The notes under the pieces are model-generated. The model saw nothing but the letters and a program-made list of their open reading frames with translations, ran no database searches and was not told the DNA's origin. Shown here in pieces: positions 5,696 through 10,896 of a DNA stretch of 10,896 bases. The position numbers and the translations under genes are program-made. Numbering within the stretch: position 1 is the stretch's first letter; every line of letters starts with the position of its first letter. The DNA is taken from NCBI GenBank assembly GCA_050694015.1, contig JBOGWY010000077.1, positions 1-10,896 on the forward strand, read 5' to 3'. Source of the stretch: JBOGWY01 sp050694015. Its GTDB lineage: Bacteria; Actinomycetota; CADDZG01; WHSQ01.

Positions 5696-6723
5696 CAGCT
5701 CACCTGGAAGGCGGAGAGCCAGCCGAGCTCGATGAACTCGGTCTGATGCGCGTGGAACATGAAGTGGCCCGGCTCGTCGTAGGTGAACTCGATCATGTGG
5801 CGCTCGGCCTGAGCCATCGAGATCGTGTCGGTGAACTCGTGAGGCACCAGCGACGTGCCCGTCCGGAAGAGGTTGAAGAAGTTCGCGTGCAGGTGGATCG
5901 AGTTGATCGGATCGAACTCGGTGAGGTTGATCACGTGGGCGCGCTGGAGCTGTCCGCGCTCGATCGGGATCGGGTCGATCATGTACGCGAAGGCGATCGA
6001 ATTGATCGCGTAGACCTCGTTCTCGCCGTCGTAGTTGGTGTCGAAGCCGTTCATCACCATCACCATCTCGTGCGCTTCGGGGCGCCCCTTCTTCGGATCG
6101 ACGATGAACGCTCCGTAGAGGCCGCGGTGGATGTGCTGCGGGAGCGGCACGGAGTGGCAGTGGTAGTGGTGCGTGCCGAAAGGCTCGGCGATGAAGTCGT
6201 AGACGAACGTTTCACCACTCTTCGGTTCGCCGACACCGGGCACCCCGTCCATGGCCGCCGGGTGGATTCCGTGGAAGTGCATCGTGTGCGGGTGGCCCGT
6301 CGCGTTCGTGAACGTGATCCGGATACGGTCGCCCTCCGTCGCGCGGATCGTCGGACCGGGCACACGGTTGTTGTAGGTCCATGCGTCGAAGAAGACGCCG
6401 GGGGCGACCTCGATCCTTTTGTCGACGGCGATGAACGCGTACTCCCGCACGGTGCGTCCGGACCGGTCCTTCGAAACCTCACCGCCGTCGAAATCGGTCA
6501 GCAGCTCCATGGGAGTGAAGCCGTTGCGGGCGTGATCGACTAGACCGACCGCGCCCTGGCCCCCGTGATCCATCACGTGACCGGGCGATCCAGGCATCTG
6601 CGCACGGACGATCTCACGGCCCTGGGCACGAACGAAGTCGCGGCCCCCGACGACGGCAGCACCACCGATGGCGCCGACCGCGCCCGCTCGCTTGAGGAAC
6701 CCCCGTCGATCTACGCGACCCAT
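5695..6723 (-). CDS. Tat-exported two-domain multicopper oxidase
   Basis: 342 residues with a twin-arginine signal (DRRGFLKR, then a hydrophobic stretch at about 13-27), so it is folded before export and works outside the membrane. Two cupredoxin domains are visible. Domain 1 holds HPHTMHFHG (144-152) and HHYHCHSVPLPQHIHRGLYG (185-204). Domain 2 holds IHLHANFF (276-283) and HFMFHAHQTEF (320-330). The eight trinuclear-site histidines of laccases are all present (H149, H151, H188, H190, H277, H279, H324, H326). The type 1 copper site is in domain 1 (H146, C189, H197), and the corresponding domain 2 position is Ala325, so this is the two-domain form with blue copper only in domain 1. The axial position is Leu202, not Met, as in high-potential sites. 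It should oxidise a metal ion or small reductant using O2. It overlaps the regulator gene by 13 bases and the ZIP gene by one. Confidence 0.9.
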   Translation of the reverse strand: MGRVDRRGFLKRAGAVGAIGGAAVVGGRDFVRAQGREIVRAQMPGSPGHVMDHGGQGAVGLVDHARNGFTPMELLTDFDGGEVSKDRSGRTVREYAFIAVDKRIEVAPGVFFDAWTYNNRVPGPTIRATEGDRIRITFTNATGHPHTMHFHGIHPAAMDGVPGVGEPKSGETFVYDFIAEPFGTHHYHCHSVPLPQHIHRGLYGAFIVDPKKGRPEAHEMVMVMNGFDTNYDGENEVYAINSIAFAYMIDPIPIERGQLQRAHVINLTEFDPINSIHLHANFFNLFRTGTSLVPHEFTDTISMAQAERHMIEFTYDEPGHFMFHAHQTEFIELGWLSAFQVS

Positions 6724-7379
6724 ACAGCCTCCGCGAGATCCTTCGAGAGCGCTTGCACGTCGGGCGGTCCACCGTTGATGCGCACGAACAGCGGCCCACC
6801 GATCGGTCCGCGCTCGATAACCGTGACGACGGATCCTGGTCGGATCCCGACTTTGGCGAGGAACCGAAGCAACGCGGCTTGGTCGTCCGACACTCGTTCG
6901 ATCGTCACCGACGCCCCGTCGGGAACGGTCCAGAGTCGCTGCGCGGACGCCTGCGGCATCGATCCGTCCTTCCCGGGGATCGGGTGGCCGTGCGGGTCCG
7001 CCTTGGGGTCACCGAGCAACGCGGCGATCCGATCCTCGAGGTCTTCCGACAGCACGTGCTCGAGCACCTCGGCCTCGTCGTGGACGCGGTCCCACGGCAC
7101 CCCGAGCGCTTCTGCGAGGTAGGTCTCGAGCAGCCGGTGGTGACGGATCACCTCGAGCGCGACCTTGCGTCCCGCGGGCGTGAGGTTGGCGCCCTTGTAG
7201 GGGGCATGCTCGACGAGGCCCATCACGGCGAGCTTCTTCAGCATGTTCGTGGCGGACGCGGCCGAGACTCCGAGGCGGTCGGCGACCGCCTGGGTCGCCA
7301 CGGACCCCGACGCACCTTCCTCCTCGAGGATGTGGACGGCCTTCAGGTAGTCTTCGACGGCGGCTGTATGCGAAGGCAT
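6711..7379 (-). CDS. mntR: DtxR/MntR-family metal-dependent repressor
   Basis: 222 residues with the three parts of the long form of this family. A winged helix-turn-helix spans about 5-72 (VADRLGVSAASATNMLKKL is the recognition unit), a metal-binding/dimer domain about 73-140 (HHRLLETYLAEALGV, then VHDEAEVLEHVLSEDLEDRI), and a C-terminal SH3/FeoA-like domain about 150-222. By alignment to DtxR, the ligands are H81, E85 and H100 (ancillary site) and D10, E104, E107 and H108 (primary site). Asp at position 10 and Glu at the place of DtxR Cys102 match MntR rather than DtxR/IdeR, so manganese is the best guess; however, MntR Glu11 is Lys here, which weakens that. The gene symbol is given on this basis and is tentative. 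It is first in the unit with the oxidase and ZIP genes. The ATG lies six bases after a -10 element, so the mRNA may be leaderless. Confidence 0.88.
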   Translation of the reverse strand: MPSHTAAVEDYLKAVHILEEEGASGSVATQAVADRLGVSAASATNMLKKLAVMGLVEHAPYKGANLTPAGRKVALEVIRHHRLLETYLAEALGVPWDRVHDEAEVLEHVLSEDLEDRIAALLGDPKADPHGHPIPGKDGSMPQASAQRLWTVPDGASVTIERVSDDQAALLRFLAKVGIRPGSVVTVIERGPIGGPLFVRINGGPPDVQALSKDLAEAVWVA

Positions 7380-7385
7380 AAAAGA

Positions 7386-7414
7386 AATTTAGCCTAGACT
7401 AAGAATCCTCGCAA
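7386..7414 (-). promoter_or_regulatory. Promoter of the regulator/oxidase/ZIP unit
   Basis: On the minus strand, TTGCGA (7409-7414) and TAAATT (7386-7391) are separated by exactly 17 bases, each matching four of six positions of the housekeeping consensus. Six bases separate the -10 from the ATG at 7379, so the predicted transcription start is the A of the start codon. This agrees with the absence of a ribosome binding site and with the frequent leaderless mRNAs of Actinomycetota. An operator overlaps the -10 and spacer. Confidence 0.6.
7389..7402. promoter_or_regulatory. Candidate MntR/DtxR-type operator
   Basis: TTAGCCTAGACTAA is a palindrome with 12 of 14 positions symmetric (TTAG, CTAG core, CTAA). 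It shares the outer TTAG/CTAA arms and AT-rich surround of known DtxR-family operators. It overlaps the -10 box of the regulator's promoter, so binding there should block the promoter. It lies about 38 bases before the exporter start on the other side, a position from which it could act on that gene too. Binding is inferred, not shown. Confidence 0.65.
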
Positions 7415-7430
7415 GTCGGCCCCGGCGCAC

Positions 7431-7436
7431 TACGCT
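7431..7436 (+). promoter_or_regulatory. Possible -10 element of the metal exporter gene
   Basis: TACGCT fits the TAnnnT pattern. Six bases later comes the second of two adjacent GTG codons (7443), the same spacing as on the regulator side, and no ribosome binding site is visible, so a leaderless start at 7443 is possible. No convincing -35 box is present, which would suit a promoter that needs an activator bound at the upstream operator. Weak evidence. Confidence 0.3.
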
Positions 7437-7439
7437 TCC

Positions 7440-8828
7440 GTGGTGGACGCCTCGAGGATCGGTGCTGCCGAACGCCACGCCTTCACCGCGCTCGTGGTCA
7501 CCCTGCTGCTGGCACTGGGGAAGCTCCTGCTGTGGCTGGCCACGGGCAGCCTGGCGGTCCTGTCCCAGGCCCTCGATTCCGTCCTCGACATCGTCGCCCT
7601 CGGACTCCTCTATTACGGCGTTCGGCTGGCCGGCAAACCGGCCGACGTCAGCCACCATTACGGGCACGCCAAGGCCGAGAACCTCGTGGCGTTCACTCAG
7701 ACGATCCTCCTCGTCGGGATCGTCGTGTGGGTCGCGGCCGGATCGATCCAGGCGTTGACCGGCGCCGCCCACCGCGTCGAAGCGCCGTGGTACTCGTTCG
7801 CCCTTCTGGGGCTGAGCGCGGTGATCGACGGCTTGCGTTCGAAGCGTCTCCTCGACGCCGCGAGGTCGGAACGGTCCGACGCGCTCCGCGCCGGGGCCCT
7901 CAATCTGGTGACCGACGTCGGCACCGCCGTGGTCGCGCTCGTCAGCCTGTTGTTGGTGCGGGCCGGGATCGAACGCGCCGACGCGGTCGGAGCGCTGGTC
8001 GTCGCCGCCGCGGTTGCCGTTGCCGCGTTCCGACTGGGCAAACGCTCGGTCGACGTGCTGATGGACCGGGCTCCCGCGGCGCCCCTCGAAGCGATCGAAG
8101 CCGCTGCGGGCCGCGTCCCCGGCGTCGAGGAAACGCGCCGGGTGCGCGTACGCGGCACGGGCGACCAGCTCTTCGCCGATGTCACCGTCGCGGCCGGTCG
8201 CACGACCTCGCTCGAGCGCGCGCACGACATCGCGGAAGGTGTCGAAGAAGAGATCGCACGCGTCGCTCCACACACGGACGTCGTCGTTCACGTCGAGCCG
8301 ATCTCGGAGACGACGGGTTTGGTCGAACGCGTGCAAGCCGCCGCGAGCCGTACCCCCGGCGTGCACGAGGTTCACAACGTGTTGATCCACGCGTTCGACG
8401 AAGGGGGGCGCTCGAAGCTCCACGTCACGCTGCACGCCAAGGTCCGCGCAGGGATATCACTGAGCGATGCGCACGAACTGTCCGATGCGATCGAAGGGGC
8501 CGTCGAGGCCGAGCTGGACACCGACGCGCGCGTCGACACACACATCGAACCGATGCGGATGACGGCGCCGGGTCACGACGTGACCCAACAGCGCCGGGAT
8601 CTCGTGACCGCGGTGAGCGCGCTCGCCGTAGAAGAGGCCGACGTGCTCGATTGCCACGAGGTCATCGTCACGGACTCCGGTGGTGACATCTCCGTCGTCG
8701 CACATGTGACGGGCCGCGGGACACTCCCGTTGACGCGACTGCACGACGCGTCGGATCGGATCGAGAAGGCTATCTACGCGCAGCACCCCGAGGTCGGCGC
8801 AGTGACGATCCATTTCGAACCGGCATAG
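7440..8828 (+). CDS. Cation diffusion facilitator exporter with three C-terminal domains
   Basis: A CDF-family antiporter, which exports divalent metal in exchange for protons at the cytoplasmic membrane. Six helices lie in residues 14-198. The metal site uses D46 and D50 in helix 2 (ALDSVLD) and N155 and D159 in helix 5 (NLVTD). The family marks HHYGHAKAE (72-80) and LMDRAP (207-212) are present. Zinc exporters usually have His at the N155 position; Asn there has been reported for manganese exporters such as pneumococcal MntE. The protein is 462 residues against about 300 typical, because the soluble tail holds three successive dimerisation-type units (about 213-288, 293-372 and 384-462), ending VHVEPI, THIEPM and IHFEPA. 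Start is GTG 7440 or the adjacent GTG 7443. It is divergent from the regulator, sharing the 7389-7402 operator region, and its last 59 bases overlap the convergent rhomboid-like gene. Confidence 0.92.
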   Translation: MVDASRIGAAERHAFTALVVTLLLALGKLLLWLATGSLAVLSQALDSVLDIVALGLLYYGVRLAGKPADVSHHYGHAKAENLVAFTQTILLVGIVVWVAAGSIQALTGAAHRVEAPWYSFALLGLSAVIDGLRSKRLLDAARSERSDALRAGALNLVTDVGTAVVALVSLLLVRAGIERADAVGALVVAAAVAVAAFRLGKRSVDVLMDRAPAAPLEAIEAAAGRVPGVEETRRVRVRGTGDQLFADVTVAAGRTTSLERAHDIAEGVEEEIARVAPHTDVVVHVEPISETTGLVERVQAAASRTPGVHEVHNVLIHAFDEGGRSKLHVTLHAKVRAGISLSDAHELSDAIEGAVEAELDTDARVDTHIEPMRMTAPGHDVTQQRRDLVTAVSALAVEEADVLDCHEVIVTDSGGDISVVAHVTGRGTLPLTRLHDASDRIEKAIYAQHPEVGAVTIHFEPA

Positions 8829-9906
8829 GTTCGTTGCGCAGGACGAGCCATAACACCGCTCCAACCAGCCCCCCACCGAGGTAGACGTAGGGCGACGACT
8901 GCCCTGCACCGATGAGGAACTGCGTACGGCCGGCGAGGTTGGCAGCGAACCACAGCAGCACGGCGACCGACGCCGGCGTGGTGTACCAGCCGAAGACCCA
9001 CAGGTAGCGGAGCTTCGCCTGGGGGAACTTGAGCCCGAAGAACACCACGAGGGCCGAGACTCCGGCCGTCGCACCGACGAAGGGGTCCGCGCGTGCGTCC
9101 GTGAACAGCACGTGTGCGATCTCGCCGCCGAGCGCGCCGAGAACGATGAGCATCACGAAGGTGGCGTGACCGAGCACGTCTTCGACGTTGTCGCCGAAGA
9201 CGGCGAGGAAGTAGAGGTTGGCGATGAGTTGAAAGACGCCCCCGTGGAGGAAGAAGGCGGTGACGAACGTGAGCCCGCCGAGCCGGGCGGCGTCTCGAGG
9301 GATCAAACCGAGACGGTCGATGGCCTCGGGCACGAAGAACGCGTAGAGGCTGGCGACGCCGATCAGGACCGCAGCGATCCAGGTCCCCCAGGGGACGCTC
9401 TCCATCGGAGGCGGCTCGTCTTCGAGCGGAAGGCCGAGGACGCCCGGCACCATCAACATCGCTTCCTCGAGCGGGATCTCCTCTCGGTAGCGACGCCGGT
9501 AGTCGTCGGCGATCTGGCGCGCCTGCGCCCGAGCGACCGCTTCGAGGGCCTGCTCCGGCAGTCGTTGCCGGGGCGCCACCGGAAGCAGCGGTGCGGCCTC
9601 GTACTCGCCCGGATCGAACCAGACGAGCTGACATCCCTTGCAGACGTCGAGGTCGATCGAGCGCGTCGCGGCTTGGATCATCTCGCGCGAGCACGACGGA
9701 CACGCGCGGCCCCCGAGCCGACCGGCCTCGACCGCTTCCGACCACAGGCGGTTGGCGTAGTCGCGCGCGACGCTCCGCCGCAGCAGTCCCATCCCGACCG
9801 TCCGTCCGCGACAGCGCGGGCACACCCAGGTGACACCGTTGGCATGCATATGCCGAGCGAGCTCGACGTTGCACTGCGGACAGAGGAGCCGGTCGGCGGT
9901 GGACAC
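8770..9906 (-). CDS. Zinc-ribbon/rhomboid-like membrane protein, probably inactive as a protease
   Basis: 378 residues from a GTG. The N-terminus carries two zinc ribbons: C9/C12 with C29/C32, and C69/C72 with C89/C92, the second ending in the TFIIB-like phrase LDVCKGCQLVWFDPGEYE. A charged linker (about 110-165) leads to a six-helix rhomboid fold (about 173-356). The fold marks are FLHGGVFQLIANLYFLAVFG (219-238), PFVGATAG (275-282) and YLGGGLVG (342-349). Active rhomboids have GxSG for the nucleophile and AHxGG for the base. Here these read GATA (Thr280) and YLGG (Tyr342), and the second His of the HGGxxH loop is Gln226, while Asn230 is kept. The expected Ser-His dyad is therefore missing, making a pseudoprotease likely. 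It follows the molybdopterin gene by six bases and was probably co-transcribed with it. Its last 59 bases overlap the convergent exporter gene. Confidence 0.85.
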   Translation of the reverse strand: MSTADRLLCPQCNVELARHMHANGVTWVCPRCRGRTVGMGLLRRSVARDYANRLWSEAVEAGRLGGRACPSCSREMIQAATRSIDLDVCKGCQLVWFDPGEYEAAPLLPVAPRQRLPEQALEAVARAQARQIADDYRRRYREEIPLEEAMLMVPGVLGLPLEDEPPPMESVPWGTWIAAVLIGVASLYAFFVPEAIDRLGLIPRDAARLGGLTFVTAFFLHGGVFQLIANLYFLAVFGDNVEDVLGHATFVMLIVLGALGGEIAHVLFTDARADPFVGATAGVSALVVFFGLKFPQAKLRYLWVFGWYTTPASVAVLLWFAANLAGRTQFLIGAGQSSPYVYLGGGLVGAVLWLVLRNEPMPVRNGSSLRRPRGAARR

Positions 9907-9912
9907 GTCGCG

Positions 9913-10896
9913 TTACTCGACGGCGACTTCGATCGTGTGCAAACCGCTGGCCCCGGAGGGATGCGGCGGCCGCTCCCGCGTCGTCTGGACGACGCCGGTG
10001 CCGTCGGTCGCACGGCACATCACCACCGCGGTGCCATCGGTCTCCGGCGTCCACCGATACGCCCACAGGCGCCACGAGTTCTCGGCCGCGGGCCGCTTCA
10101 GCTCGGCCTCGTTCCACGTCTCGCCGCCGTCGACCGAGACCTCGACCTTGTCGACGCCGCGCTCCCCCGCCCACGCGACGCCGGCGATCCACATCTGCTG
10201 TCCCTCTCGCACGGTCTGACCGTGGTCGGGGACATCGATGCGCGACTGAGTCCTAACGATCGCTTCGTCGGACCAGCCCCGCTGCATCCAGTAGCCCTTG
10301 TAGTCGCGCGCCACCAGTTCGATCGAACGGAGCCATTTCACGTTCTTCATCCCGTAGATCGCCGGGACGCGCACGCGACACGGGAAGCCGTGCCCTTGCG
10401 TAAGCGGTTCGCCGTTCTGTGACACCGCGAGGATCACCGACGGATCCATCGCCGCCTCGAGCGGTATCGAGTCCTTGTAGCCGTCCGCCGCGGTGAACAC
10501 GACGTCAACGACATCGCTGAGCGGTTCCGCTTCCTCGAGCACGTCCCGCAGGCGCACGCCGCCCCACGCGGAATGACCCACGAGCGGTCCGCCCACCTCG
10601 TTCGAGATACAGGTGAGCACGGAGAGGTCCTCGACCACCTCGTAACGTTCCTGAAGGCTCGTGAACGTCAGCTTCATCTCGTTGGCGATGAGACCTTTGA
10701 CCGTCAGCGTCCATCCGGCCGCCTCGACGAGCGGCTTCACGAGGTCGATGTCGACGATGTAGTGGTCCTCGGCGGACGTCACCTCCGGCGAGATCCCATC
10801 TACTTCGGGGAAGTCCCCACCCGACGGGAGCGCCGCGGGATCGGCCGGCCCGACGAGCGTGACGTTGCGGTCCGGTCCCGCGAGACGACGCGCGAT
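9913..10896 (-). CDS. Sulfite-oxidase-family molybdopterin oxidoreductase, C-terminal part (runs off right edge)
   Basis: The frame is open from the right edge to a TAA at 9915-9913, giving 327 visible residues. A GTG at 10782 could be mistaken for the start, but the 38 codons before it continue the family pattern (RRLAGPDRNVTLVGPADP, then GISPEVTSAEDHY), so the true start lies outside the window, probably preceded by membrane helices or a signal. The molybdopterin domain has the metal-binding Cys96 in LTCISNEVGG, followed by the conserved GHGFPCRVRVPAIYGMKNVKW. The C-terminal Mo-co dimerisation domain (immunoglobulin-like) begins around IDVPDHGQTV and includes VEVSVDGGETWNEAEL. The family oxidises or reduces small sulfur and other oxo substrates; the true substrate is not evident. 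The rhomboid-like gene follows six bases after the stop. Confidence 0.92.
   Translation of the reverse strand: MARRLAGPDRNVTLVGPADPAALPSGGDFPEVDGISPEVTSAEDHYIVDIDLVKPLVEAAGWTLTVKGLIANEMKLTFTSLQERYEVVEDLSVLTCISNEVGGPLVGHSAWGGVRLRDVLEEAEPLSDVVDVVFTAADGYKDSIPLEAAMDPSVILAVSQNGEPLTQGHGFPCRVRVPAIYGMKNVKWLRSIELVARDYKGYWMQRGWSDEAIVRTQSRIDVPDHGQTVREGQQMWIAGVAWAGERGVDKVEVSVDGGETWNEAELKRPAAENSWRLWAYRWTPETDGTAVVMCRATDGTGVVQTTRERPPHPSGASGLHTIEVAVE

Noticed and set aside
5689..6543. Plus-strand frame opposite the multicopper oxidase
   Set aside because: The copper-site motifs on the minus strand are unambiguous; the opposite frame is Val/Asp/Arg/His repeats caused by codon bias.
5695..6723. Copper nitrite reductase (NirK) for the oxidase
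   Set aside because: NirK also has blue copper in domain 1 but lacks the full set of eight trinuclear histidines, all of which are present here.
7389..8435. Long open minus-strand frame of 348 codons opposite the exporter
   Set aside because: It mirrors the well-supported CDF gene, is rich in Arg, Asp, His and Gly, and has no domain or start signal. In GC-rich DNA the complementary frame of a real gene often stays open.
7532..8686. Arg-rich plus-strand frame inside the exporter gene
   Set aside because: It is an out-of-frame reading of the CDF gene, with more than a quarter Arg and no domain.
9046..9076. Active rhomboid using Ser284 as nucleophile
   Set aside because: Ser284 lies four residues after the nucleophile position, where active rhomboids often also have Ser or Ala, and no His is available at the base position (Tyr342).
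9112..10422. Long open plus-strand frame of 436 codons opposite the rhomboid-like and molybdopterin genes
   Set aside because: It crosses two real genes on the other strand, and its translation is low-complexity Arg/Asp/Pro sequence without recognisable motifs.

Overview
The window is a gene-dense, high-GC stretch with short intergenic gaps, overlapping start/stop codons and several GTG or TTG starts. Together with the gene content (actinobacterial-type dihydrolipoyl dehydrogenase, a DUF3052-like protein, a DtxR/MntR regulator, a likely leaderless promoter), this points to a member of the Actinomycetota. I cannot name a genus or class. Nothing looks like a phage, transposon, tRNA, rRNA or CRISPR.

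Layout, left to right. (1) Bases 1-213, minus strand: the N-terminus of a secreted Ig-like-repeat protein that leaves the window. A well-formed class I cyclic-di-GMP riboswitch (GEMM-I; 227-320) lies directly before its ribosome binding site. (2) Bases 412-3120, minus strand: a three-gene unit read lpd (dihydrolipoyl dehydrogenase), then a proline-iminopeptidase-like hydrolase, then a DUF3052-like protein, with overlapping junctions. (3) Bases 3198-3485, plus strand: a small unrecognised protein, divergent from lpd, whose stop codon overlaps that of the next gene on the other strand. (4) Bases 3482-7379, minus strand: a five-gene unit read MntR/DtxR-type regulator, Tat-exported two-domain multicopper oxidase, ZIP metal permease with an extra extracytoplasmic domain, alpha/beta hydrolase, and a small membrane zinc-ribbon protein. 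(5) Bases 7440-8828, plus strand: a cation diffusion facilitator (metal exporter) with three tandem C-terminal regulatory domains, divergent from the regulator. (6) Bases 8770-10896, minus strand: a sulfite-oxidase-family molybdopterin protein that enters from the right edge, followed by a zinc-ribbon/rhomboid-like membrane protein that has lost the expected catalytic residues.

The centre of the window (about 4523-8828) reads as one metal-homeostasis locus. A 12/14-symmetric palindrome (7389-7402) sits inside a good candidate promoter of the regulator (TTGCGA, 17 bases, TAAATT) and upstream of the exporter gene. The regulator carries Asp and Glu at the positions that separate MntR-type from DtxR-type metal sites. 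The exporter has Asn instead of His in its transmembrane metal site. Both features suggest manganese, with iron as the alternative. My working model is that metal-loaded regulator shuts off the oxidase/ZIP uptake unit and may switch on the exporter. This model is inference; the motifs and arrangement are read from the sequence.

The strongest leads are the riboswitch and its target gene, the oxidase-ZIP-regulator-exporter locus with its operator, the three-domain tail of the exporter, the domain-fused ZIP, and the pseudo-rhomboid.
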